Made by a program: the position numbers and the translations under genes
Shown: in pieces, positions 43,401 through 53,592 of the stretch
Numbering within the stretch: the first letter of the stretch is position 1
How the letters are laid out: each line of letters opens with the position of its first letter
The notes under the pieces: model-generated
What the model saw: only the letters and a program-made list of their open reading frames with translations
Told to the model about the DNA's origin: nothing
Database searches by the model: none
Source: Oopsacas minuta
Taxonomy: Eukaryota; Porifera; Hexactinellida; Lyssacinosida; Leucopsacidae
NCBI GenBank assembly: GCA_024704765.1
Contig: JAKMXF010000111.1
Span: forward strand, 186,001-250,000
Length of the DNA stretch: 64,000 nucleotides
Direction: 5' to 3'

Positions 43401-46068
43401 GTTTAGGAGCTCAAATTGAGGATCTTTTTTGTATACTGTAACACTTATTTACTGACTTGGACGTATGAAAATTCAGAGGAGGAGCGTACACCGAATAACC
43501 TGTATAACTCCGTGGTTACTCTCCAATTTCAAATATATATTAGTATTATCACCCTAGCAACTATTCAAGATCTTAGGTATGCCTCTTCTAGGTAAAAATA
43601 CGATTGGTAAAATATTAATGGAAATCCGTAAGGGACTTGCAGCAGCAAAATCTAAGGAACTACCAGCTCCAATGATTCACAAGCCTTCACCAATGGCCCT
43701 TCCCACACAGACAATAGATACACCCACGGACAGTAGGAATACAATATACTTTTTCAGCGAAGCAGATCATCTATTTCCGCTCTCAAGTTTCTCAATAATT
43801 TCATTCCTGCTGAATGAATTGAAATATAAAACTTTGAGTCATTTCTTTCAATCTCAGAAATTCAAGTCTAACTCTGCAATACAAAGGAGTATTATTAATT
43901 CTATGACTCCGTTAGCTGCAGTGTCTATCGCGAAGGATAAATACGAGGTAGTGTGTAGTGATTAGGCTACTGTTAGTTGGAAACATGATCCAGCTGCACC
44001 GCCCGAATCTGATTTGTCTACCACACTAATATTGTGATTATTTCACCATTTCCTCAATGTATTCAGCTAAAAGGTGTATAAACTGGCTAGAGTACAATAG
44101 AAGTATCTTATTCATAGTCTAGCCTATTCTCATATCAAATTTGACTTCAGTAATTATAATATTTTTTATGAATGAAGTCAATGAACCAAACTTCCAGCTG
44201 ATACCGCACTAAATAATGAGATGATAATAATAAAGAACATCCCGCCCGCCCGCATGAATGTTCAGGTGTATTCAATGTAGAGCTGAAACAAGTTTCTCAT
44301 TAACAGTTGCCTAACATACAAAGAGAGAAAATAATACGGTATATATACGGCAGGGTTCCTCAAATTCTCATGGATTATCTATTACCTCACTTTTTCGTAC
44401 AGTTCCTATATGGAGACGTCTTAACGGCATGGCATAGACGATTTGCGACATCCATCCGTGCGGCTGTGCGAAATCTAGTTGTCGGATTAACATGAAAATT
44501 GGTATACATATACATTCTGGGTCGGAGATTTGCACCTCGGGTATGTATTTTTCTAAAGTGAATATTTCACACCTTTTGGTGATTAATCATATTTTCACGC
44601 CTTCCTGTGTAAATTCAAAATAATGTTAGAGATTAGGTTCCAATATGTTGTCAGTGGTGATTGGGTGCATAGGGTGAGATTTTGAGATTTTCAGAGCCTA
44701 AAAATACGAGTTCATTTATCATATGATTAATCATATTTTAACACCTTTTTGCATTTATTTCTAGTGATGCTAGAAAGTTCGTTTGAATTGTTAGTCAGGG
44801 AAAATCTATTAGGTTGATTTCAATTTTGATATTTTCACACCTTTTTTGCCGTTTTGACATATTGTAAAACTATAAATTTGTCAATTATATCCTCACTTCT
44901 CCTCAGGGGCCGGCGCCGACTATTAAAGCTTGTGTGTGTCCATCATAATGGATTGTGGGTGTCTGGACACCCAGGACGCCCACGGTGGCGTCGGCCCTGC
45001 TTCTGTATTTATTTATTACGTCATAATCCTATAGCATATTATGCCAGACTTCAACAAAAAGCGGAAAGAAATAATGGAATTAGGCTTACAGGTACGATTT
45101 AATCAAAACCCATCTCTTAAAGATTTGCTAATGAGTACAGAAGATAAGAACTTAGTATTAAATAACAAGAAGGATGAATATTGGGGAATTGGTGATGGAA
45201 CAGGTAAATAGATAAAAATTAAAATCAGGGTTAGAGTATAACCTGGGTTAAATAGGTTTAGCCTGGGCCAGTGGGTAAAACCCGATTTAAATCCGGTTTT
45301 ACTAGTTTAGCACGGGTTAATCAAACTATAGTATTACTTTTCCACCTTTTTGGAAACTCAATTTATTATTATTTAAAACATATATTTATTTGTAATGAGT
45401 GCTAAAATTCTGACAAAATAACGTCCGGTTTTAAGTCAATTGTACAATTACAGATCTTTATTTATGAAGACTTTGAATATTGTTTTACAGGTAAAAATTG
45501 TTTCGGCAAACTTTTAATGAAAATACGCGATCAATACGCTGCAATTCCTCTGCCAATATTCGACCCTAAAGCACCACTCCCCCTTACAACACTCCCAATA
45601 CTAGAAAGACATTTATATTCAGCCACAGCTACAACTCTCAGTCCTGAAACACGAGGGATTTCAAATCCTTTTTATCCTGGTATAGAAACCGCGGATTTCG
45701 CTAAAAGGCCTATGCCAATGCCTAGACATCCCAAAAGCACATTACTCGTACACCCAGAAACTGTGATAGCTGCTTCATATTGTGTAGATACAGAAAACAG
45801 TATAATAGTCGCGAAAAATTCCAAAGGCGATACGGTTTCCACGATTTGTAACACCTCAATAAAATTCCCTTGTAGTGTATGTGATGACGAAGAAAGCATC
45901 TACGTGTTATGCGCACCAAAGCTTGTGAAAATAAATAAATTCACAAATGAAAGCGTAAAAGAAGTTCCTTTGCAAATTCCACATAGTAAAATACGCGTTA
46001 CAACTGATGGTTTATCTGTAATTAATGGCGGATTAGAATCTGTTTATTCATTTGATCTTAAGAATTAG
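37463..46068 (+). CDS. NADAR polyprotein B: four tandem NADAR domains plus C-terminal propeller-like segment
   Basis: Reconstructed from 10 exons: 37463-37606, 38580-38735, 39377-39548, 40112-40512, 41006-41177, 41589-41890, 42489-42657, 43592-43947, 45035-45203, 45491-46068. All are GT-AG, phases agree, and the total is exactly 873 codons (872 aa). The modules use the same split as gene A: a phase-0 intron between halves and a phase-1 intron just before GKN. Module motifs are MEHYMQAKKF (Glu62 present), VTHYYLTKKF, VSHYFQAQKF and LSHFFQSQKF. Second halves have RTWGIG, AYWGIG, IHWGIG and EYWGIG. The final exon completes module 4 (GKNCFGKLLMKIR) and adds about 170 residues with beta-blade-like repeats (VIAASYCVDTENSIIVAKN, KFPCSVCDDEESIYVLCA). 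The likely role is recognition or hydrolysis of ADP-ribose-type ligands. Exon model without transcript support. Confidence 0.83.
37639..38042. repeat. 404-bp TA-flanked inverted-repeat element (intron of gene B)
   Basis: Left end CAGTTAAACTTGTCTATAAC and right end GGTCCTTAAGCAGGTTTGACTG are inverted relatives, with TA on both sides. The interior repeats AAAGTGGCCGTTATA-type words in both orientations (AAAAGTGGCCGCTTTTAA, GTGGCCGTTATAGAC). Confidence 0.65.
38911..39032. repeat. CATGG-family palindromic MITE, copy 2 (intron of gene B)
   Basis: Left AACCATGGATGGCGAGTTTC and right AATCTACCATCCATGGTT form inverted ends; AT-rich flank TATTTAACC/GGTTAAATA extends the symmetry. Confidence 0.65.
40112..41177 (+). 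other. NADAR module B2
   Basis: Exons 40112-40512 and 41006-41177. Starts with GKNYLGLLLCNIR (end of B1), then a P-rich linker, FELDGTIWLTVTHYYLTKKF (Thr for Glu) and SIMQRALSAKF...AYWGIG. Confidence 0.78.
40606..40932. repeat. CATGG-family MITE containing a second palindrome (intron of gene B)
   Basis: Outer ends TAACCATGGATTGTAGATTT and AACCAATCCATGGT. Inside, 40690-40908 is itself a long inverted repeat: ATTTTGGATTATTATACTGG and AGTGTATATCTCAGGAACAA on the left pair with the right arm ending CACAATAATCCAAAACT. Confidence 0.65.
41407..41562 (-). repeat. pogo-like MITE, copy P7 (intron of gene B)
   Basis: Starts CAGTCAACTCACTTTTTTG after TA; the interior reads as the reverse complement of the family (ACAAATATGGTCCCAAAACC, CCCTTGAGCTTCGATA). 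Confidence 0.65.
42127..42177 (-). repeat. pogo-like MITE, end fragment P8 (intron of gene B)
   Basis: AATTATCGCGGTCCCTTGAG followed by TAACGGGAGTTGATTG is one terminus of the family only. Confidence 0.6.
42213..42348. repeat. Inverted-repeat element CAGTGGAAC (intron of gene B)
   Basis: Begins CAGTGGAACTTTGG, ends GCGGGGTTCCACT: inverted termini with TA flanks, typical of a small Tc1/mariner-class MITE. A similar terminus, AGTGGAACCTCGTTAATACG, starts at about 41989. Confidence 0.6.
42757..43006. repeat. CATGG-family MITE, copy 4 (intron of gene B)
   Basis: AACCATGGATGGTGAATTTA at the left and ATCCACTATCCATGGTTTAA at the right; about 250 bp. Confidence 0.6.
43964..44318. repeat. Family T element (intron of gene B)
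   Basis: TTAGGCTACTGTTAGTTGGA at the left and CATTAACAGTTGCCTAA at the right are inverted relatives of the 35138-35446 element. Confidence 0.6.
44410..44810 (+). repeat. Dispersed repeat family R, copy 2 (intron of gene B)
   Basis: ACATATACATTCTGGGTCGG, CTAAAGTGAATATTTCACAC and GATTAATCATATTTTCACGC follow the order of the 7045-7440 copy. Confidence 0.65.
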
Positions 46069-46487
46069 GAATATTTTAATAATTTTCTGTTGTATTTGAC
46101 ATTATTAATGGATTTTCTACTTTTGTATCTGTGAGTGAGTTATTATTGTATTTTTATTCTGTTGACTTTCAAGGGTCTCGGATCAATGCCGGTTCCATGG
46201 GGCCCGGTGTATGCCAAATTCTGGTGTCTCGAATAATATTGGGACTTGTTGTATGCCAGAATCACACAAACCATGAATACAAAGTATCAATGCTAGTTTC
46301 ACACACTAGTATTAGACAGAACAAGTATATATTCCAACAGTATGCCAGCTTCCATCCTGTTACGTCATGATAGAATCACGCAAACCATGGATATTTCTTA
46401 TCTATGGCTTCTATGCTAGATATTTATTATTAATTGGGTACTATTAATAAATTTCTAATACAGTAATCTCGTAACAAAACAAATCCA
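46069..46487. other. Intergenic region between converging genes
   Basis: Shared 3' flank of NADAR gene B (plus) and MED8 (minus). Contains repeated AATCAC(A/G)CAAACCATG words (46261, 46374) of unknown type. No gene. Confidence 0.5.
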
Positions 46488-49400
46488 TTATTTATGATGT
46501 CCAATAGTGCTTGTAGCTGCCTTCCCCTTGTTCTGAATCATAAGCAATTTCCTTGTTATCTTCTTCGATATGTTAGTTGTATCATCTGATTGAGTCTGTT
46601 GCTTTATCAATTCTTCATCACTTTTGTCTATCGTAGACATCTCAGCATGTTGTGTAAGACTCTCTATTATCTCGTTATGTAGGGATATTTGACGTTGTAT
46701 TTCATCATAAGACTTCTCATCAGCGATCTAGGAAGAAAGGTTTGGTAGCGATAGATATATCGGATATGAAAAATATCGAAAATATCGTCCTGGCTACTCA
46801 TTGAGTGGGACATAGACTTACGCTCTGAGAATTTACTTTTTTCCGGCAAAATTCCAAATATCCCTGTCTTTCCCGAACACTAACACCGTACAATCATACA
46901 TACATACTCACGTCTTGCAATCTCTTGTGTTCTTTCTCAATATCTAAATCCAGTTTAGATCTGAGATAATCTGGTACCAGTTCATGCTGCATACAAATAA
47001 TCCTTCCTTCTGTTATATTCTCAAGCTCTCTATCGTGCTCTATTGAGAACGTTTTGGGGATTATTACAGCGTTCTGGACATCTCTTCCTAAGGAATACAA
47101 TTTAGTGATCATTACTATGCATGAGTTTGGCTTTCATATACATACTTGCCAACCTGAGTGAAGAAAAAAGCGAGACGGAAGACACTAATTTAGCGGGACA
47201 TCGCGGGCCGTAGCATATTTGTATTAGACTGGACTACAAAAAAGTCGGACAATTAAGGTTTTTGGCAAGTTTTGGCGGGATATTAGCCTCATTGGCCCTC
47301 AACATATGAATTGATTGACGAAACTGGAATACCCCCAGGGCTAATTTTTGGCATACAGGAGGGTATTTTAGGCCTGGCTTGGACAAGTTCGAGTCTTGGA
47401 CGAAAATTCACACCTATGACGCTATGGTCACCTTTTTTTGATTTTCGAAAAATCACATTATTATCCCCTGCTGACTGCTCAGCCAATATACATTATAGAA
47501 GTTTGAAATTTGAATTACAGGTACCCCTCAATGTGACGAATAATAATAGAAAATCATTGGTTGGAGGGAGTGGCTATACAAATTGACTAAAAATCTCTTA
47601 TTACAAAATATGGGAACGGGGAATGGGGTTATCAGGAGATTCGCCGTTCCGACCTCCCCCACTTATAGAGGTCCAACTGTATTTATGTATCCACATCTCA
47701 TCAATAAAATAGCTTCCTATACGAGTATGAATACAGAGATGTTCTCTGCTACAGAAGATGTAGCACCAGAAGAATACAATGAAGATATAGCTCGGTATTA
47801 TGAGGTAACTTTTTACAATATTCCGCCAATTTGGAAAGCAATTATTTTTTCATGTCCCAGCGAGTGTCGTTTTATTCAGGTTCCACTGTATTTCCCCTAT
47901 TACACCCGAAAATCACCAGAAATATAGCAATAAAGTAAGATTTTCCTGAGATTTTCAACATTCCCCTGAATATGTAGTAGAATCAAGTACGATAATGCGC
48001 TAATCGAAAATCCAAATTTTAGATCATCTCAGAACTCCAAAAAGTGAAACACGAAGTATCTGACAAAAGCAAACGTAACCACTATCTCAATAAATGGGTC
48101 CAAGAGCTTGATAATAAAATAGGTTTATTAGTCAACCACAGAATATCCCTCGAAGAATTAACAAATATTTGTACGAAACAGAAGGAAATGCCTGAATCTG
48201 TTAGAGCAGATCAACGACATCAACTCTATAGTAACTTATTCTATTTGTTACAGACTTCTCCAAGGTTGTTTAGAAATTAGAATTATAATATTTAATAGTG
48301 TCACTACGGGCATTTTAGCCCAATTAACCGGGTCTTATTATGAACCAAGCCATGGACAATCATCCTTTATAAAGCGAAGTCCCTACCAATTGGCTGTGTA
48401 TGAGTGATTCCTTTCAAAAATATACGGACAGAGTACACATATCTCCTTATACGAATTACAAATTTTATCTGACATCTCGAAACGAGGCGAATTTCCAGAA
48501 TGTTTTTATAAGTCAATGTAAACCTCTGAAATACGACAACCTCCGAGATGCGACACAATACCATTCTCCTGGTTGACATTCATTTCAGAGGTTTACCATG
48601 TAATATAACAAGATATATGAAATGGTCGATGGTATGTCTATAAACTCAAATCCGCTGCATTCACATTCCTATCTCCCCTTTTAGTTACGTAGCAACCTTA
48701 ACTAGAGCAGCTTCCCTAGAAGAGATAGATGCTTTATTAGAAACAGTAATGTTCTCTCTATATGGTAATCAGTATGAAGAGAGAGAAGAACATCTATTAT
48801 TAGCTATGTTCCATCTAGCTCTTACAAGGGAGATACAGAATGCGCAAGATTTAGGTAAGTCACACAAATATTAGCTACCAAGGAGATAACTAGGGAAAAC
48901 TGAGGCATGGATGGTAAGCCCTTTCGCCACAGAAACATGATTGGGAAATTGGCATATACTTCGAGAAACACCACGATAATTCGAGTTAGTTTGTCCAAAT
49001 ATAGTAGAGTTTGGTTTCCATTTTATAAAGTTTCGTATATTTTTAATGAAAATTTACGTCGTAAAGAACTCGGTCATGACCCACCCAATCTGGAAACAAC
49101 AATTTGTACTTACTACCCAAGTGTACGTCTTATTCGAGTTCTACTGTATTATCTCTATGGCTTACTTGTTGGGAATGAATAATAGCTAGAATGAGTCCAG
49201 AGGAATCGACTGTTTTAGATTCTAACTACAAGTCAGAGACTCAGGGTTTTCAGGAGGAAATCGAGTATTTCTTCCGAGTACTGCCTACAATTTATAAGCA
49301 AATAATCACTATAAATGCGGTTTCTATAGTGATTTATGTCCAATTCAAAATCTCATTAATATATATGTACGTTTATATTAAACTTGAAAATATTAGGCAC

Positions 49401-52400
49401 ACTGATGCGTAACAATTCCGCTATGACTAGAATGATGACGACATACACTAGAAGGCCTCCTGGTAAGAATTATGTAAAAACATTCTTTGCAGAACAATTG
49501 GAAGAGCTAGCTACACTAGAAGATTCATTAGAGATCAATTCTATCAAAGTTTGTTTGTATTTCGGTTTATATTAAGCCTGGACCCCCTATAACAATTTTA
49601 CACATTCTGTGGAGTATGGACCCCGTGCTGTATTCCGTGATCTCTTGGACCACCAAGGAGTTCATTGGCCTCGGGTTGGACCGCTGATTATGTAACAACC
49701 ATTCATGTTATTGACATAGTTAAAAGTTTAGGCTCTAATTAATATTGAGTTCAGCATGAACCTTGAACTTATTAATGAACTTGAGCTTGACATGGACTTT
49801 CTTGAAAGTCATAATCAATGGGTTTGGACCTGCAAATTTTAGCTTAGCGAAAAATATTAACCAATAAATTATGCTATTTCTACGGTCTGGCCTATATTTG
49901 TACAATTTCAAATTTCTCTATAATTGCTTATTTCGATATCCCTTGTTAGATTTGTAGGAGTTGGCTGTAATTTGAATGGCGAATATTTATGTGCATTAGA
50001 ATTATTTTTAATCCTAGGTGTTAGAAGAATTACGTCACAAACGCGGTGAAAAACAAGTACGCCGTGGGACGCAAGCAGAAGCAGACGCAGACACTGAAGT
50101 ACAGAAAATAGTTCAACAGAGAATGAAAACACTAGAAAATCATATTACACGATTTCTATCAACAATGTATTCATCTATAAACAGAGTTCCTTATGGTATA
50201 CGATTTCTATGTAAAGCAATAAAGAACCTAGTCGGTGAGCGCTTTCCAAGCATTACTTCCGATACGACCACGATAATGGTGGGTGGATTCTTCTATCTGC
50301 GTTTTATTAATCCAATAATTACTGCACCGCACGCACCGAGTATTAACATACTCAGTAAAACTCCGACAATTAATGGGAGACGTGCATTAACATTGTTAGC
50401 CAAAACTCTACAAACAATTTCGAATCTCGCGACAACTCGTGAAGCCTATATGAAATCGTTGGAGCCTTTTTTATTTGCAAAGCACGATGCGATAAAGGAA
50501 TTCATACGCAATCTTTGTCAAGTACCAGATTTCCATCAACAATTGGAGATGGAAGCGTTTTTAGCTCTTTCGAAGAGGCAGATTAACCTTGAATTGCGAT
50601 GGAAAGAAATTTCCAATATTCACCAGTTATTATTGACTTATCATGAGAAATTAGTTGGAGAAGATCCGGATAAATTATCGATAATACTCGATGAATTAAA
50701 AGCCAGAATTAATCCACAAGATTTCATCGTTAACTCAGAGACTTTAATACAATTACCACTTGAGAGTTATTGGCCGGATTCACCAGAAAATTCTATATTC
50801 TCCCTTGACAACGCGGAAAATGCATACAAATTCAGTATACTACTTTTGTCGAAAATTTTTAAAGCAGTTCCACATTGTCTACAGGAAAAGGATTTAGAAA
50901 GTGCGCTTATGAAAGCGAGAAGAAGTGAAAACGATGAAGTTGCTGCACTGACCGAAATAGCCATCAAGAAAATACGACCACTTTTCGAAAACGAGGAAAA
51001 TAGTGAGGAGTTTCGCAGAAAAATGTTCACGGATGTCAAAGCAGATATACCAACGATTGAACAGTTAATCGAGCAGAATTCAGAAGAGTTAATAGATTTG
51101 AAATATATCTATGACGATTTAATTAGTGTTGAACATTCTTTAACTGAAAAATTTGATGCTTACGAACAGTATTTAGTACAGGTGCGTAAAGCTGCAACAC
51201 CCAATACTTCACTGGAAAATTCCCAATCACACATGAGCTCGACAAAGGTACACAAATTCCCATTTTCACAACTTTACAGAGATGGTGTAATTTTAGATGT
51301 CAGCGAAGTACCTGAAAAACGCCGGAATAATTTATACTTTCTTCTTTCAGTAGAAGACGCTGGCGTATTCAAAATAGCAGTGCATTACGAAGGCCGTGAC
51401 AATGAAATTGCAAGTCATAGTTTCGGTTTAGAGGAATTATTAGAACATCAATATCTCCAAAATCCAATTCTTTCAGATTTGGAATTTGTAAATTTGAATG
51501 CTAAAAATCTTCTACTCCTTATATATCGTACGTTCTCCATGAAATAGTTCAGACAATTCCCTTTCCTTGCAGCTTTTATTTTTCAACAAATAATGTATAT
51601 TTGGGAACACAATTCATCTGTGTGTAGCTATTCAGTTCATTTGTTATTGAGTCTATAATTGTATTTGTTTATAATTAACGTTTGTTGCATTTGCTCATTC
51701 ATTTGTTTGTTTGTTTCCCTGAGGAATTGTGAGTACAGCATTAAATAACTTTGATTATAGAACTTTGTATAAGTGTGATTTTAATATTACTGCAGCTTAT
51801 AGTCATTTTTGTTTCCGAATGTTTTTCACTCGTGATCCCTCCTATACCAATTTTAACAAATTATGGACCCCTGCTGTCGTCCATGGACCACAAAGACTCC
51901 ATACACTCCTGGTTGGGAACCCTATACTAGAGGATAGCTTTCAACGAGAGAACTGCATTTGTCCGAATTTTGCTCACTATTTGTACTATAGTGAAGAGCT
52001 TTTGTGGCTAAATAGTGTGAACATTCGTTCGATGTTTTCCGTATATCAGACTGATTGTTGGCCAAATTCGGACGGATCACTGGTCTACAAATTAAGATAA
52101 ATGCAGGCCTCGCTTTTCAATGTTTTTCAGGAATATTTGATTGTGAGAGAAATGTCGACAGAATTAATTTCCTTCTTAGAATAGTAGATACGTATCTCCC
52201 TTCGAATATATACCTAGCGTACAATATCACTTACCTTTCTCGTTTGCAACAGTTTTTGATAGAGTATTCAGCTGTCCAGTAAGTACGCTAAATCCGTCTA
52301 ATAATTCAGAATATGTTGGTCCCTTGCTTTCTACCTGACCTAGAATATCTGATACAGTTCTCTTCACTTCTTTAGTATGAGTCATTATACTAGTGTAAGG

Positions 52401-52445
52401 GACTGTGTTAGCTAGTTTCTTCTCACCTGATTCGTTTGTAACCAT
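46488..52445 (-). CDS. MED8: Mediator complex subunit 8
   Basis: Three exons on the minus strand: 52445-52235, 47087-46912 and 46727-46488, all GT-AG, totalling 209 codons (208 aa). MED8 is a head-module subunit of Mediator, bridging to TBP and MED18/20. Family hallmarks line up across the joins: YSELLDGFSVLTGQLNTLSK in exon 1, then VQNAVIIPKTF, LENITEGR and HELVPDYLRSKLDLDIE in exon 2 (vertebrate MED8 has TEGR..., SHEVVPDYLRTKPDPEVE), then a helical IQRQISLHNEIIESL in exon 3. The C-terminal part after the coiled coil is short and polar. Intron 1 is about 5.1 kb and holds the whole RasGAP gene on the opposite strand. Start is the ATG at 52445-52443. Confidence 0.88.
47146..47303 (-). repeat. 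Dispersed repeat family S, copy 2 (MED8 intron 1)
   Basis: CATACTTGCCAACCTG then the same ordered words as 19305-19450, interrupted by a short unrelated insert (CCGTAGCATATTTGTATTAG...AAAAAGT). Confidence 0.6.
47685..51547 (+). CDS. IQGAP-related RasGAP protein (DGAP1-like, short form)
   Basis: Five exons: 47685-47804 (start uncertain), 48023-48264, 48685-48854, 49397-49548, 50018-51547; phases match, 738 codons. Alignment with IQGAPs is continuous from the helix before the GAP domain: LDNKIGLLVNHRISLEEL, LFYLLQTSPSYVATL (across a phase-2 intron), EEREEHLLLAMFHLAL, then the GAP core with INRVPYGIRFLCKAIKNL and GGFFYLRFINPIITAPHA, and the RasGAP C-terminal (RGCT) domain (PFSQLYRDGVIL, FGLEELLEHQYL). 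No calponin-homology, WW or IQ motifs are upstream, so it is like Dictyostelium DGAP1 rather than full IQGAP. IQGAPs bind Rac/Cdc42-GTP and actin regulators rather than act as real GAPs. The first exon is the weakest part; ATG at 47727 is an alternative. Confidence 0.83.
49575..49685. repeat. hAT-like MITE remnant (intron of RasGAP gene)
   Basis: GGACCCCCTATAACAATTTT, CATTCTGTGG and GGAGTTCATTGGCCTCGGGT follow the family order seen at 19045-19165. Confidence 0.5.
49876..49970 (+). repeat. pogo-like MITE, right-half fragment P9
   Basis: CCTATATTTGTACAATTTCA through TAGGAGTTGGCTG and TA: right half of the family, just before the last RasGAP exon. Confidence 0.55.
51548..52234. other. 3' flank of RasGAP gene within MED8 intron 1
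   Basis: No gene. Contains an hAT-like remnant (about 51835-51925). Short open frames at 51729-52282 show no family similarity and run into the MED8 exon. Confidence 0.5.
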
Positions 52446-53592
52446 TTCTAGGTATTTTCTGGAAAACTAAATATTGTTTACATACGTTGAGATATATTTA
52501 ATCCGAATGGCGGAAAATTCGAGCTTTCGTCCCTCGTATTTTGATTAATTTAAATGACTGGCCTATGCGCCACTACAAAATAGTGAAAAAATACAATTTG
52601 AAGCAATATAAATATCCAACTAATCAACGAGATATAGCTTCCAAACACCCTAACCAACAATCATGAGCAAGTAAGACATACGGGCAACATCCAGGAGCAA
52701 TCTTGATAGTCTTCCAAGCGTAGAAATCCTCGCTAGAGTAAGAATAGTGAGGAAGCTTCAGCTAAACATATCTTGGGGATGCCATTTTTTAGGAACGAAA
52801 ATTTCGGGGACGAAACTTCCGTTAACCATTTAATCAGGTGGGGAGTATTCAGACTAGTTTAAGGCGAAATGGGTACTAAACTGTCCCAATTCACTAAGAA
52901 TATACTTGTTTTATTAACTAGATTTATCGGCTCATGCCATAACCCTAAAATTCATTCATAAATCAGAAAGTAATAATAATCTAATAATATGTGCTTCTTC
53001 TGTCTCTGCCATAATGGAAGAGTTCATTAAAATTATTAAATCTGCAGTTTGTACACACATTGGCAACACTGGTAGCAAAATGAAGATTAAATTTAACTTT
53101 TACACGGTGAAGCGGAATGCCGGATGATGTGGCCACAAGTTTCATGCCGCACGTTTGAAAGTTCATAGTTCATGCTAAGCTCTTGTCATAAGTCGAAAGT
53201 TTTTCTAAAGTGAATGTATTTGGAATTACGTCTAATTCTGATACAAATGCGTAGCAACTAATACGCTAAATTTTTCTTTACTGATGGGTAAATAAGAATT
53301 GTAAGTTTTTTGAAGGATTATTTTAACCTGACTTTATTATTTATTTGGCCTTATATAAGTGGGACAATTTCTCTTTTTGGCACTCACAGTGGTACATTAG
53401 TTTCATAAGGACAAAATTGGGATGTACCACCAAAAGCTGTACAATTAGAAAGTATGTAACTACAGTCAACTCGGATACATTGAACTCCCGGCTTATAATT
53501 TATAAGGATGGTTTTCCATTGCAACATATATTGTATACCATATTTCGGTATACGTACAATATCAATTAAGTAAATTTGATTTCAGGTTATCA
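52446..53592. promoter_or_regulatory. Candidate bidirectional promoter region between MED8 and CDK9
   Basis: About 1.1 kb separates the two divergent start codons. No conserved core element is identifiable by eye. The text GATTTCAGGTTATCAATG before the CDK9 ATG looks like a splice acceptor, so the CDK9 transcript may start in a 5' non-coding exon within this stretch. Inferred from gene orientation only. Confidence 0.35.

Larger units (their letters stand above)
43592..45203 (+). other. NADAR module B4
   Basis: Exons 43592-43947 and 45035-45203, the latter not visible as an ORF of its own start. LSHFFQSQKF (Ser for Glu); the conserved Trp before it is replaced (LKYKT). Second half EIMELGLQVRF and EYWGIGDGTG. 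The most diverged module. Confidence 0.72.

Noticed and set aside
28274-46068. One giant ten-module NADAR gene
   Set aside because: Gene A ends with a proper NADAR C-terminal helix and an in-frame TGA at 36682, and gene B starts with its own ATG (37463) and a head module that has the Glu. No in-frame splice from the last A exon to B was found.
28274-46068. Bacterial contamination or a raw bacterial transfer as the source of the NADAR genes
   Set aside because: The modules are cut by about two dozen GT-AG introns with consistent phases and contain the same MITE families as neighbouring animal genes. An ancient transfer remains possible but cannot be judged here.
47311-47586. 91-codon frame in MED8 intron 1
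   Set aside because: It follows repeat family S directly and shows no motif; no splice signals link it to the RasGAP exons.
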